Positions 1 through 11,105 of a stretch of DNA of 64,000 bases are shown in pieces (within the stretch, counting starts at the first letter, position 1; each line of letters starts with the position of its first letter). The stretch covers positions 1-64,000 of the forward strand of contig JAIQDT010006503.1 in assembly GCA_021521415.1 (NCBI GenBank), read 5' to 3'. This stretch comes from Bidens hawaiensis (taxonomy: Eukaryota; Streptophyta; Magnoliopsida; Asterales; Asteraceae). Both the position numbers and the translations under genes were made by a program. The notes beneath the pieces were generated by a model, which searched no databases, was not told the origin of the DNA, and saw only the letters and a program-made list of their open reading frames with translations.

Positions 1-12
1 TAAGCACCTATC

Positions 13-1890
13 TTGGCTTTGCCAGAAGGTACTGAGGATTTTGTGGTCTTTAATGACGCGTCCCATTCTGGTTTGGGATGTGTACTAATGCAACGCAAAA
101 AGGTAATCGCTTACGCCTCTCGTCAACTCAAGGTACACGAAAAGAATTATACAACTCACGATCTAGAGTTAGGCGCCATAATCTTTGCACTTAAGATATG
201 GAGGAACTATCTCTATGGAGTAAGATTTACCGTGTACACTGATCACAAAAGCTTGAAACACATTTTTGATCAAAAAGAGCTTAACATGCGCCAACGGCGA
301 TGGATGGAAACGCTCAATGACTACGATTGTGAGATTGTTTACCATGAAGGCAAAGCCAACGTTGTGGCCAATGCCTTAAGTTGCAAGGAACATGAGAAGC
401 CCAAAAGGGTTCGAGCATTGCGCCTAGAACTTCAAATCGATCTTTTCGAACAAATCAAAGCCGCGCAAACTCAAGCGATAAATGAAAACCAAATCTCCGA
501 TGAAAAACGTAACGGCACCATTGACTCGCTAGTCAAAGATGACGATGGTATCCTTATACTCGGTAATAGGATTTGGGTACAAATCATTGGAGGTTTGCGT
601 GAGAAAATTTTAAACAAAGCTCATAAATCGAAATATATGATGCATCCCGGAAGTGATAAAATGTACCATAATCTCAAAGCGAATTATTGATGGAATGGAA
701 TGAAAAGGGATATCGCTTCGCATGTTGTGAAATGTTTAACTTGTTTGAAAGTCAAGGCTGAACACCAAAAGCCTTCGGGATTGCTTCAGCAACCCGAACT
801 TCCTGTATGGAAATGGGAGTTAAATCACTATGGATTTCATTACCAAACTACCGAAAACGACTCGACAACACAATGAAATATGGGTAATTGTGGATCGTCT
901 CACAAAATCCGCACACTTCATACCCATTAATGAGTCGTACTCTATGGATAGATTAGCATGTATCAATGTAAACACCATCGTTGCATTACATGTAGTACCG
1001 TTGTCTATAATATCTTATCGAGACAGTCGTTTTACGTCTCACTTCTGGAAAAGTTTCCAACAAGCTCTCGGTACAAAGTTGAACTTTAGCACTGCTTATC
1101 ATCCACAAACCGATGGGCAACGCGAAAGGACGATTCAAACGTTGGAAGATATGCTCCGCTCTTGTGTGATCGATTTAGGTGGAAGTTGGGACGACCACTT
1201 ACCACTAATGGAATTTTCTTACAATAATAGCTATCACGCAAGTATTCAAACCGCACCATTCGAGGCGTTGTATGGAAGAAAGTGTAGGATGCCCGTGTGT
1301 TGGTCTGAAACCGGAGAGAATCAGTTATCTGGACCCGAGATAGTCCAAGAAACCACGGACAAGATTCTTCAAATCCGAGAACGACTTAAGACGGCAAGCT
1401 ATCGACAAAAGAGTTAGGCCGATGTTTGTTGTAAGCCATTAGAATTCAAATTCGGTGACAAAGTATTATTGAAAGTCTCACCTTGGAAAGGCGTTCTTCG
1501 CATTGGTAAGAAAGGAAAATTAAGTCCTCGATTCGTTGGACCTTTTGAGGTACTTGAACGAATCGGCACTATTGCATACCGTTTGCAACTGCCCGAGGAA
1601 ATGCAAGGGATACATGATGTATTCCATGTTTCGAATCTGCGTAAGTGTTTGACCGATGAATCGTTAGCTATGCCATTGAAAGATGTTGAAATAAATGAGA
1701 ACTTAAAATTTGTAAAATGTCCAATTCAAATCAAAGATTCAAAAAAAAAAGAAATTAAAGAAAAGAACGTTGAAAATTGTGAAAGTAAAATGGGACTCGC
1801 GTAGAGGGCACGAATTGAATGGGAAATCGAATCGGAAATTAGAAAGAAATACCCCAAATTGTTCTTGCAAAGCAATCTCGAGGACGACAT
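13..1890 (+). pseudogene. Broken gypsy pol: RNase H, integrase, chromodomain-like tail
   Basis: The RNase H part (13 to about 400) shows [25 protein letters not shown] and the [12 protein letters not shown] stretch. The integrase zinc finger follows (HPGSDKMYH, then CLTCLK near 735-750). The core domain has an Asp in [13 protein letters not shown], an Asp in [12 protein letters not shown] and a Glu in [15 protein letters not shown], so the D,D,E residues are present. The tail has SPRFVGPFEVLERIG and then a chromodomain-like KVKWDSRRGHE near 1785. Breaks: an in-frame TGA at 688-690 where the family has Trp, a frameshift near 820-830, an in-frame TAG at 1415-1417, and a frameshift at the A-run around 1741-1751. 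It begins before the window. The protein would copy and integrate the element; it cannot do so in this state. Confidence 0.85.
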
Positions 1891-1891
1891 T

Positions 1892-3468
1892 TGTTTCAGC
1901 TCACCATTTCAGCTGGCACACCATTTTAGCTCACAACTTTCTCTCTCTAACATCTCACTATAATACCACAACCGTATACTCGATCCACCTCGATAAGCGT
2001 GCCATATTCCTCGTAAAGCATGTCCCGATTCTTCGTTTGTGTACCGAAACGAAGTGTGTGCCACCATCCACCCACATAACAAGAAGGTGTTTGTTATATT
2101 GGTGATGAATCTTGTAAAGCGTGTCGACGAGTGTTGAAGTTTGGCGTTATCGTTTGACGACCGAAGAAATCAAGCGGCGTTGGAGTGCTGCTCGAGTACC
2201 TAGGGTTTCCAATACGCCAATAAAGTTAGACGTAACAACAAATCAATATAAAATAATATTATAATAAAGACTTAAGCCTTAAGTCGAGGTTATACTCGTT
2301 ACCTCGATAAAAGAGAAATAAACATAACAAAGAAATGAATGAAAGAAAAGATATTGAATATTGATATGTATATATGTGTGTAAGTATATATGTATGCTCT
2401 TTGTTATGAAAATATTATTTAATGAATAATGAGTATTCTTAAATAATAAAATAAAAAGAATACGTTTCTTGGAGAAGAAGAAACGTCGGGTTTTTAATAT
2501 AAACTAAAGGTTTATAATTAACTTTTTAAACTAAAGGTTTTCAAGTAAAATAAAATGAACTAATGGTTCATCGAGGTTGAGATATAAAATAAGACTAAAG
2601 GTCTTAAGCCGGATCGTGTATCCGACTAACAAATATTTATACTCGTACTATAGGTGCGAGATAAAGAAGGGAAAGAAACTTGGATGGTGAGTGAAGCCGA
2701 TCCTAAAGAGAAAAGGTGAATACGCCCCCAAACATTTAAACTTGTTTTAAAATGAGTCAACTTGTTATATGAAATTTGTTTACAAGAAACTATGTGTTCC
2801 TAAAACCGTTATAAATAAGGGTATGAACCTAGCCCTCAGGCTGTGGTATACGTGTGTTTGGATCCTTACATAGGTGGTACTACGCGATGAATGGTCACAT
2901 CGCACCACCCTTGGTCGTAGGACGCTCTCCTGCAGGGAGTACGACCGTTGTGTATATTTACGGGTACTTAACTAAGTCGAACGTTGCGGTGTTTGCTGAG
3001 GTGACCTAGAGTAGAGGCTCGTGTTTATAATGTGTTATTTAACTTTGTTATTCCTAAGCCACTTGGGCCGAGGCAGGCGTAGTCTCGAGGGGTAATAAAG
3101 TAAAAGAAAATATTTTGCGTCAGCGTGTTCACCAGCATTCGTTGCTGACGTATTTTATTACATTTTGTAGGTGAACAAGATTGGCGCTTGGAAGCGTCGA
3201 AGTGCTATGTTTAAATCCGATGGCTCAGATCTTTTGTTCTAACCTTAATATATAATGATGGTGGTTTTTTTGTAATGTAAAAACAAGTAATCTTTTGTAC
3301 TTAAGTTTAGGAATCTTTTAAAATCCCAACTTTTGTTTAATGTAAATATTTACAAATTAAACCCACAAGTTTTATAAGACTTCTGCTAAATTAACGTAAC
3401 TCTAATTTATTTACACTTATGGTACCAACTATTGGTCATACTTTTAGGCCCTAGATGGGGGTGTGACA
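1892..3468 (+). repeat. 3' LTR of Tekay-1 (start approximate)
   Basis: A decayed 'CGAGGACGACATTT' box at about 1878-1891 matches the place where gypsy elements have their GGACGAAATTT box just before the 3' LTR. The LTR end at 3468 is clear because the GGTGTGACA terminus abuts foreign coding sequence. The left edge is not clear: I see no intact TGTGACA or TGTCACA there, so 1892 is only the first TG after the box. The interior is non-coding, with AT-rich stretches around 2240-2600 and a more GC-rich part at 2820-3100. The likely target duplication after the LTR is 3469-3473 (tcggc), which cannot be checked because the 5' end is absent. Confidence 0.6.
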
Positions 3469-5182
3469 TCGGCAATAATCCTTTCCAGAGCTCCAATCCG
3501 CTCAGATCCCGACAAAGTAGTGTCAAAATCAAATGACATGTGAGAAGTATCCTGAGCATATGGCGGTGGAATGTCCAAGCTTACTGGAATATCATATGTA
3601 GGTGGTATGGTAACTGGAGGTGGAACGGAGACAAAGGACCCAACAGTAGCCACCAGTGTGGACTCAACAAACATAGCAACCACCTCTGATGGAGTAAAAG
3701 AAGGAGGTGGTAAAGAAACGATCTCTGGTGTAGACACATGTACCGTAGAGAGTGCAATAGATGGCGCTGAAAAAGCCACCGATAATGCACCAGAAGTCAC
3801 TACCAAGGGTGCTGGTGAAGATGAGACAAGTGTAGACAAACTCAATAATCACAGAGGAACAAAGTGAACTACGCGCGAACTTTCACCACTCTTAGCCTTC
3901 TTTGATCTCCGAACTAGAGCTTACAATTCCTTCTCATAATCAGACTCACTGTCATCATCAGAATATTTCTTTTGTTTCCCCTACACCTTCTCCTGAGTGG
4001 CTAGTACCCGTTGTGCCTCAACAACATCATATGTAGATGAATCAAACAAAGTTTCCTCAGAATCCTCAACTGAGGTAATAGATGGACCTACAGAAGTATC
4101 AATCAAAGGAGCATGCAAACCAGAATCATCAACTAACGAGGCTTGAACTTCAGAAGGATCAACCGTATCCATATCAAAGAAACCCTGCCCTCCGAAAGCA
4201 ACATCAAGATCAACCTGTTTTGAGGGAGCCGCGATAGGGTCAACAACAGGAATTTCTTGTTCTACAAGTGGTGGTTGAACCACAGGAGGTGGTTGAGGAA
4301 TATCGACTTGTGGCAGAGCAGGATCATTAAAACCATCATCTAGTTGTGCAACATAAGCAGGATTCACGAGATATCCAAACAAAGAAGTGTGCCTCGGACG
4401 ACGTTCAGTCTTTCTCCGTGCACTTGGTGTTCGACACTGTGCAAAAATACTCTTATTCACACTTTTCACAAAAGAAATAGGACGCCGCTGTGGAAGATTC
4501 GGAGCTACGTGATTAAGAATCATCAGTAAAATCTGGGATACATCAAGAACCGTTCCCGAGCCACGGCCCTCCGTTGACGATCAATTTCATAGAACACCAT
4601 CTGACTGAAGCTAAACGGTTTATTATAATTCAACGCGGTCATTGCAAACTGCATTGTCGCACCCATACCATCAGATCCGGCTTTGCGACCGGACATGCAA
4701 ACGATCAACACATGCATCAAGAAACGCCATTGGTCTAGCAGAAACCCCTTTCGGCGTTGTGAGTCTTCCAGCGGAAAATAGTAACCCATGCGAAGAAAGG
4801 CCCAGTTCCTAAAAGTAGCTGAATACTCAATAGGATCCTGAGTAGTTTCAACTCTGAACTGTAGAGCTTCCCGTATCTGATTAGCTGAGAACTGTACCAC
4901 TTGTTGATTGACTGTAGCACGCATAACTAGAGGTTCAACTGGACAATCATATTCAACTGTTCTTCAAAAGTATTCAATATATGGTAAAGATATCAGAAGA
5001 GTTGTAGTGATAGCGTGAAAAATTTTTGAGCGAATGAGGAATGTGATAATCTCCGAGTAATCATCAGCTCCACGAGCATCTGGATCTAACGCCACATACA
5101 TGTTATGTCCCGGGAAGAATTGTCTCTTATCCCCATCTCCTCCATCACCACCTGTACCACCCGCACATGCTACAGAGGCCAT
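3469..5182 (-). pseudogene. SIRE-A third ORF (unknown function), truncated by Tekay-1
   Basis: Starts with ATG at 5182, two nt after a 3' splice site. The first segment has a Gly/Asp-rich N-terminus, then HNMYVALDP and ITFLIRSKIFHA. An in-frame TGA (about 4964) interrupts it. The frame continues through WRFLMHVLIVCMSGRKAG and FSFSQMVFYEI to FLMYPRFY, then shifts at about 4523 into a Pro/Glu/Asp-rich region with KRR-type basic patches, and later a Ser/Thr/Pro-rich region. The coding sequence stops at 3468 where Tekay-1 is inserted. SIRE-B and SIRE-C carry homologues: all share the RFLMYPRF-like block, an acidic low-complexity middle and a basic patch. No signal peptide or transmembrane helix is visible, so an envelope role is not supported. 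Function is unknown. Confidence 0.75.
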
Positions 5183-5184
5183 AT

Positions 5185-5601
5185 CTGCAAAGCAAACGAG
5201 CTAAGTTAGACATAATACACAATCAGTTGGTATATTTGCTGAGAAATGTAGCCGCGAAGTTAGTAAGACAACAAAGTTGATAATAACATCGCTCAGCATG
5301 GTAGCAGCGAAGTTTGTTGTGAAGCGAAGTTAATATAACTTCGCCTAGGTGATAACTTCGTCGCATGATCAGTTTAGAAATCAAAAGTCCTTTCAGTTGC
5401 AGACAGCAACAATCAAAAGATCAACCTAGCTACAACACTGTCTGATAAAGCCCCTGGAACTTTTAACGTTATCAATGTCGTAACACATAACGAGGATTGA
5501 AGATATGTTTGAGATAACCAAGAGAAACATTGTAATCGGACATAGTTAAGGTTAATAACGAGCAAAGGTATTAAATTATGAAACATAATGAGTGTATATA
5601 C
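5185..5601 (-). other. Candidate 5'UTR intron of the SIRE-A third ORF
   Basis: On the minus strand the leader reads GTGTAAAAG|GTATATAC with the donor at 5601, and the acceptor is TTTGCTTTGCAG ending at 5185, followed by 'at' and the ATG at 5182. A CTAAC branch-point match lies at 5209-5205. The 417-bp interval is AT-rich and contains several GCGAAGTT/AACTTCGC motifs (about 5250-5370). The same layout is seen in SIRE-C and Athila. Splicing is inferred from signals only; no transcript data are available. Confidence 0.6.
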
Positions 5602-5790
5602 CTTTTACACGCAATAACGAAGACAAACACGATGATAGAGCAAGGTTGATTTCTCTGATAAGTTCGCCGAGGGCTTGTAAGGGTTTATTTGACCAGATTT
5701 GACCTATGTGGTCCTTTTACACTTTTAGAAAACCTCATAGGCGAAATTAAGATAACTTCGCCATTTTAAACAACTTCGCTATAGCGAAGT
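5602..5790 (-). promoter_or_regulatory. Leader exon and palindromic motif cluster before SIRE-A third ORF
   Basis: Minus strand, upstream of the donor at 5601. It contains a leader-like stretch with CCCTTACAAGCCC and a poly-pyrimidine-poor exon end GTGTAAAAG, and further upstream motifs AACTTCGCC (5754-5762), AACTTCGCT (5773-5781) and AGCGAAGT (5783-5790). The last motif is cut by the insertion of the 2.3-kb element at 5791. No convincing TATA box is visible, so promoter activity is inferred from position and from SIRE-C. Confidence 0.4.
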
Positions 5791-6338
5791 TGTTGGTGCA
5801 TTTTGTGACCGTCGCTATGCAATTCAGACCAGCGCAGACGCCATAGGTGAAGTTAGAACAACTTCGCCTTAGGCAAAGTTAGAACAACTTCGCCAACGGC
5901 GAAGTTAGGACAACTTCACCTTAGGCGAAGTTATCACAACTTCGCCATAGGCGAAGTTATGAACAACTTCGCCTACTGACGCCTACTGAAGTTTATATAT
6001 ATATATACGTGTGTCTTGTTTAGGTTAAGAATCCAGAAATCAGAGTATTGTGTGATAAGTTTAATTAGCTAGAGAGAAACCGAGAGAGTGAGCAGTGTGG
6101 GACGGCCCGAGGTAGAGCTCACCTCGGGTCGGCCGTGTCATTTGTTTTCATGTTTGGTATGTAAGTGTTTTGATTATTATATAAGAATCTGCAGATTTGA
6201 TTATCCCGTTCTTGTATTTGTTCGTGTACGTGTTTGTGTTCTTCATCTTTACACCAATAAACGAGTCTAGGAGGATTCCGCACTACTAGACCTCGTGCGG
6301 ATCTCGTATCGATCGGCGACGCCCCGGGGGGACCTACA
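5791..6338 (+). repeat. 5' LTR of the TRIM-like element
   Basis: 548 bp, TGTTGGTGCA to CCTACA. U3 holds a run of alternating GCGAAGTT/AACTTCGC motifs (about 5838-5975). A TATA stretch lies at 5992-6007 and an AATAAA at 6256-6261. By eye it differs from the 3' LTR at about five substitutions plus one 12-bp length difference, which suggests a fairly recent insertion. Confidence 0.92.
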
Positions 6339-6340
6339 TG

Positions 6341-6353
6341 TGGTATCAGAGCC
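6341..6353 (+). other. Primer binding site (initiator Met-tRNA) of the TRIM-like element
   Basis: TGGTATCAGAGCC starts 2 nt after the 5' LTR end. It is the standard complement of the 3' end of plant initiator methionine tRNA, used to prime minus-strand DNA synthesis. Confidence 0.9.
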
Positions 6354-7499
6354 TTAGGCTCTTATGCTATGGTTCGAGATCTGCGTTTTGGTGTTTCTGG
6401 CACGTTTCTGTGCGTTTCTGGCCGAACAGCACCGCAGGCGAAGTTATTGTTCATCAGGCGAAGTTGCCGTCACTGTTCGTAGGGTTTAGGCGAAGATATA
6501 AGGTTAAGCGAAGTTATCCACAACTTCGCCTACCTCACAAGTTCGCTTATCAGCCAGGCGAAGTTATGGACAGGCGAAGTTAAGGAGGAGCGATGTTAAC
6601 TTTAGGCGAAGTTAACGAGTTTAAAAAAAAAAAAGTATTTTGGTGTTTTCGTCTGTATGGCCAGGTGTACACGATTATTGTGAGACCGGAGATGTTGTTC
6701 CGTCAACGAGTGAAACTTGTTATCTCTTGGTCTTACGTGTGAACAAATACGTGTCAACTCTGGATATGGAGTTGAGTTTGTGAATGGGATATTGATTGAA
6801 ACTGGATATTGACACATATTTGGGTGTTTGTGGGCAATGAAATTGTTGTTGTTCGAGGTTGACCAACTGAAGAAAGTCAAATTGAACTGAAGGTTTTCGT
6901 CATTACTGGATTGCGGTCAGAGCATATTATTTATGTTATTTTCAAGGCGTTCGAGAATTGGATCCTGAAACGTGATGCTTATTTATTAGAGTGAAAATTC
7001 TGGAACAAGTTGGATTTAATCGGGAACTAAAGTGTTTATGTTCTTGATCGTTATCCCTGGTGATTGAAGATGCTTCGGATTAATTAATGGTCATGTGTTA
7101 GATTCTGTCAAGGTGGTTTTGTGATGAAATTGATCACTTGATGTTGAGTAGTTGAAGATTAAACCTTATCGTATGCCGACGAGTTGGTGAAGTTGTGGAG
7201 GAAGCCCAACTTCACGTGTTGGTGAAGTCAGATGGACTCACGTGATTGGTTGAGATGATCAATTGGCACGAGGATGCATGCAATTCAAAGACCTCAATCG
7301 TTATAGTCGGAGAAGCTTACACTGAAGGGGAGATCTGATATGGAAGACGCTGGGTGATTGGTAGATTTGTGAAGCTACAGGACAGTTTCAGACACGGCTG
7401 GTTGATGAGCAAACAGAAGATCATCAGTTAAGAGGGAGTCTGTTGGTGCATGTTTTGTAACAGATGATCTTTTGTGTTTGTTAGAATTGAGAGCAAAGG
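6354..7499 (+). other. Non-coding interior of the TRIM-like element
   Basis: No protein motif is visible in any frame. The first 260 bp repeat the GCGAAGTT motif many times (6430-6620), followed by an A-run at 6624-6635. At 7441 the LTR start motif TGTTGGTGCA appears once more, preceded by a purine-rich AAGAGGGAGTC, about 72 bp before the true 3' LTR. Confidence 0.6.
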
Positions 7500-7512
7500 T
7501 CAAAGGGGAGAC
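7500..7512 (+). other. Polypurine tract of the TRIM-like element
   Basis: Purine-rich tract ACAAAGGGGAGAC-like sequence ends directly at the 3' LTR start (7513). It would prime plus-strand synthesis. Confidence 0.7.
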
Positions 7513-8072
7513 TGTTGGTGCATTTTGTGACCATCGCTATGCAATTCAGACCAGCGGAGACGCCATAGGTGAAGTTAGAACAACTTCGCCTTAGGCGAAG
7601 TTAGAACAACTTCGCCAACAGCGAAGTTAGGACAACTTCACCTTAGGCGAAGTTATCACAACTTCGCCATAGGCGAAGTTATGAACAACTTCGCCTACTG
7701 ACGCCTACTGAAGTTTATATATATATATACGTGTGTCTTGTTTAGGTTAAGAATCCAGAAATCAGAGTATTGTGTGATAAGTTTAATTAGCTAGAGAGAA
7801 ACCGAGAGAGTGAGCCGTGTGGGACGGCCCGAGGTAGAGCTCACCTCGGGTCGGCCGTGTCATTTGTTTTCATGTTTGGTATGTAAGTGTTTTGATTATT
7901 ATATAAGAATCTGCAGATTTGATTATCCCGTTCTTGTATTTGTTCGTGTATTTGTTCGTGTACGTGTTTGTGTTCTTCATCTTTACACCAATAAACGAGT
8001 CTAGGAGGATTCCGCACTCCTAGACCTCGTGCGGATCTCGTATCGATCGGCGACGCCCCGGGGGGACCTACA
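7513..8072 (+). repeat. 3' LTR of the TRIM-like element
   Basis: 560 bp, nearly identical to 5791-6338. It carries an extra 12-bp copy of the TTTGTTCGTGTA unit near 7940. TATA stretch at 7714-7730, AATAAA at 7990-7995. It ends with CCTACA at 8072, followed by the gaagt duplication. Confidence 0.92.
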
Positions 8073-8077
8073 GAAGT

Positions 8078-9372
8078 TAACTTTAAAACTTGAAAATTTA
8101 TGTCAAGTATGAGTAACCCAAAAGTTAGATGAAAAATAGATTTTCAACAATAGTACAAAGATTAAATAATAAGGGAATAAATAGACGGGACCAAATTTCA
8201 GTCTTTTCGAGAACCCTGCATGTTTAAGAAAAGATCCGAACATGGAATCATAATAATTAAGAGGCTGTCACAAGGATTCATGTTCAACATTATTATGACA
8301 TAGAGAAACAGGTTTAAGGCATGTATGAAACTTAGCATGATTTTCATTGCTTCCGTGATACGGATTAGGTTCAATTAGGGTCAAAATTTAGATGGACATC
8401 ACTTAAGGAACTGTGATGCCTCCTATTTAATCTCAAGGCGTATTTGGCTTTCCCTAGATCACCCCGATTTGACTTCGACCCGTAGTGTCTGATTAAACAT
8501 TGTACTTGTGAGTCGGCTTTACAATCTTTGCATTAAGCACGTACACGACTCAATTGGAGCCTCATTCATGTTGTATCAGACTTTTTTAATTTCAAAGGCG
8601 ACAAAGCATCATCAGATTTTTTTTTTTTTTGAAATTAAGAACAATAACAAACACCTGCAAGTCCCGAATTTGAATCACTGCAGATTGATAACACAATATA
8701 CGCGGGGATCAAGACACTAACAAGCTCGTGTATGACTGGGTAATCACTTTTCTACCTATCAATCGGAGATATATATGTGGAGACATGTACATTTCAAAAT
8801 GACTCTCCACATTAAATCGAGGAGATTTAATTTGTATCACTTCAACTTTTACGCACCATGGAAAGCTATCGTACCAAACAATGACTGTTCTAAAGTCTTT
8901 TAAGCTTAATAACTTCACCCGTTAGGCGCACAAAATCAATTTATCTATAATTTTCAAATTTTGGATCAATTTTCGATTTAACACCAAATACGAAGCTTCT
9001 TGAGAAGCTATAGACTGAAAAAGTATATCATTTCCCCCAAAAAAAAGGTTTACATTCAGACGCCCCGATTACTTCAAAGCCTTTGGGTAAATGGCTGTCC
9101 CAAAAATCCAGTGAATTAGCAGGACCAAACACATACGAATATGTGTCCCTCCAACTGAGTGTAACCGACATAATTTTCAGCGAATGAATAAAAACTCATC
9201 ACAATTGCCCCGGATACTTTCAGCTATTAAGTTAATGGCTATCCTCTGAATCTACAAGTAGATACAAGGATCAAACATATTCAAGAAAATGTCTTTCAAA
9301 CTTAAGCGACCGACATAATTCTCAACGATAGTGAAGGTTTTTTTTATTATTTTTTAAGAACAAACAAACAGT
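8078..9372 (-). other. SIRE-A spacer between pol and the third ORF
   Basis: About 1.3 kb between the pol stop (minus, near 9383) and the nested element. No ORF with recognisable motifs. It has T-rich tracts on the plus strand (8622-8632, 9340-9356), which are purine-rich on the minus strand. Multiple polypurine tracts in this region are known for Sireviruses. One motif relative, AACTTCACC, occurs near 8911. Confidence 0.5.
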
Positions 9373-9382
9373 AAAAACAAGG

Positions 9383-10998
9383 TTACTTAGGATTGTTCAT
9401 CCCATTAAGCTCAATCAGGTTTTGAAAACGAGACCGGTCAAAAGCTTTTGTAAAAAGATCGGCAAAGTTATCCAGAGAATCAACCTTTTCAAGCAATATT
9501 AATTTCTTCTCAGCACTATCCCGTACAAAATGATGACGAATGTCAATATGTTTTGTTTTACTATATTTAACGGGATTGTTAGTTACTGAGATTGCACCAG
9601 TGTTATCAATGCAAATAGGAGTTTGACGGAAATTCCGACCATAATCTCGCATTTGTTGTTGTATCCACAAAACCTGGGAGCATCAATTTGATGCTGCCAT
9701 GTACTCAGCCTCACAGGTGGATATGGCCACAGAGGTCTGCTTCTTGCATTGCCAAGACACCAATCTTCCTCCGAGAAACTGACAGCCACCAGTTGTCGAT
9801 TTCCTATTCTGATTGCATCCTCCATAGTCAGAGTCTGTGTATGCTACCCGATACAGTTCTCCGCCTTTTGGATACCAGAGACCCAACTTAGGCTTTCCTT
9901 TAAGATACCACAAAATTCTCTTCACTCCCTACATGTGCGACTCCTTTGGGTTAGCTTGAAAACTAGCACAAAGACAAACTGCAAACACAATATCAGGTCT
10001 GGAAGCAGTTAAAACATCAAAGAACCTATTATTTCCCGGTACTGAGTGGTATCCACGTCTTCATCATTGTCGGAGTCAGCACCCAGTTTGTGGTTGATAC
10101 AGATTGGAGTGTCAAACGGAGTGCTTTCTTCCATCTTAACGCGTTTGAGTACATCGTGAACATATTTAGTTTGATGAATAAACATGCCATCCTCCTTCTG
10201 GTCTACATGTAAACCCAAAAAGAATGTTAGTTCTCCCATGGCGTTCATCTCAAACCTTTTCTTCATGACTGCTTCAAATTCCTGACACATAGAAATCTTT
10301 GAGGCCCCGAAGATGATATCGTCCACATAGACTTGAACAAGAAGGAAGTCCTTCCCGTTCCACTTTACAAACAATGTACTGTCAATATTTCCTCTCACAA
10401 ATCCATTCTCCAGCATGTAATCAGATAAAGTTGCGTACCAAGCTCGTGGAGCCTGATGTAGGCCATATAAAACTTTACTGAGCTTGTACACATGATCTGG
10501 AAAGTCTGGATCAGGAAAGCCTGGAGGTTGCTCGACATATACCACTTCATCGACCTTGTCATTTAGAAAGGCACTCTTGACATCTAGCTGTCGCACCTTC
10601 ATTTCTTTATGTGCAACAAAGGCCAAGAAAAGTCGAATTGCCTCCAGTCTTTCCACAGGAGCCAACACCTCCTTGTAGTCAATCCCCTCTTGTTTATTAA
10701 ATCCCATTACTACCAATCTTGCTTTGTTTCGGACGATTACCCCTTTCTCATCTCTTTTGCATTTTAATACCCATTTAGTACCGATGGCATTCACATCTTG
10801 TGGCTTCTCAACCAACTTCCTGACCTCCATCTTGTTAAACTGGCCCAATTCTTCCTGCATGGCTTCGACCCAAGAGCTATCCTTCAACGCCATCTGATAG
10901 TTTTTCGGTTCTATTTGACTGATAAAGCAGGCATAAAAGCGTTCATTCATAATACCAGTTTCTTTAATGCTTGCATGCACACATGTATTTTCTTCCAA
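9383..10998 (-). pseudogene. SIRE-A pol: reverse transcriptase and RNase H
   Basis: Minus strand. The RT part (10998-10009) has NKARLVVMGFNKQEGIDY, LDVKSAFLN, LYGLHQAPRAWY and the catalytic YVDD box in LLVQVYVDDIIFG, which is intact. RNase H follows: YTDSDYGGC, KSTTGGCQFLGG, CEAEYMAAS, ICIDNTGAI, KHIDIRHHFVRD and the end LTKAFDRSRFQ. There is a frameshift between 10009 and 9925 and an in-frame stop at about 9683. The domain order (integrase before RT) is that of Ty1/copia. The product would copy element RNA into DNA in the virus-like particle. Confidence 0.88.
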
Positions 10999-11105
10999 GC
11001 TCCTTCAGGTTCTCACTCCATCGTAAGGATTACCGATCACATTCTCCAAGGGATGATTCTTGTGAATTCTGGTGGTTTGGACAGGACCAACCTCTAAGTC
11101 TTCAC

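Larger units (their letters stand above)
1..3468 (+). mobile_element. Tekay/Del-like Ty3/gypsy chromovirus, 3' portion (Tekay-1)
   Basis: The window opens inside the pol gene of a Ty3/gypsy element and runs through RNase H, integrase, a chromodomain-like tail and the 3' LTR. The LTR ends in a GGGGGTGTGACA-type terminus at 3468, the same terminus as the other gypsy LTRs ending at 18822 and starting at 54049. The sequence directly after 3468 is the coding strand of another element's third ORF on the minus strand, so this element is inserted in SIRE-A. The 5' half is outside the window. Seen: domain order and terminus. Known: RNase H, integrase, chromodomain order is typical of chromoviruses. 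Inferred: Tekay clade. Confidence 0.85.
5791..8072 (+). mobile_element. Complete 2.3-kb non-autonomous LTR element (TRIM-like)
   Basis: Two LTRs (5791-6338 and 7513-8072) enclose a 1174-bp internal part with a methionine-tRNA primer site right after the 5' LTR and a purine tract just before the 3' LTR. It is flanked by a perfect 5-bp duplication, gaagt, at 5786-5790 and 8073-8077. No gag or pol motif is present on either strand, so it must be mobilised by another element. Its termini (TGTTGGTGCA start, ACCTACA end) and the 2-nt gap to the primer site are the same as those of SIRE-A, and both carry GCGAAGTT palindromes. It is therefore probably a dependent of the SIRE-A family. It is longer than a classical TRIM. 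Confidence 0.92.

Noticed and set aside
3571..3867. 98-residue plus-strand ORF
   Set aside because: Antisense shadow of the Ser/Pro-rich SIRE-A third ORF on the minus strand.
5838..5975. CRISPR-like regular repeats
   Set aside because: Alternating palindromes within LTRs of a plant retroelement, irregular spacing, no unique spacers and no cas genes.
6088..8004. 60-81 residue ORFs in the TRIM-like element
   Set aside because: They lie in LTR or primer-site sequence and have no protein motif; the element is non-coding.
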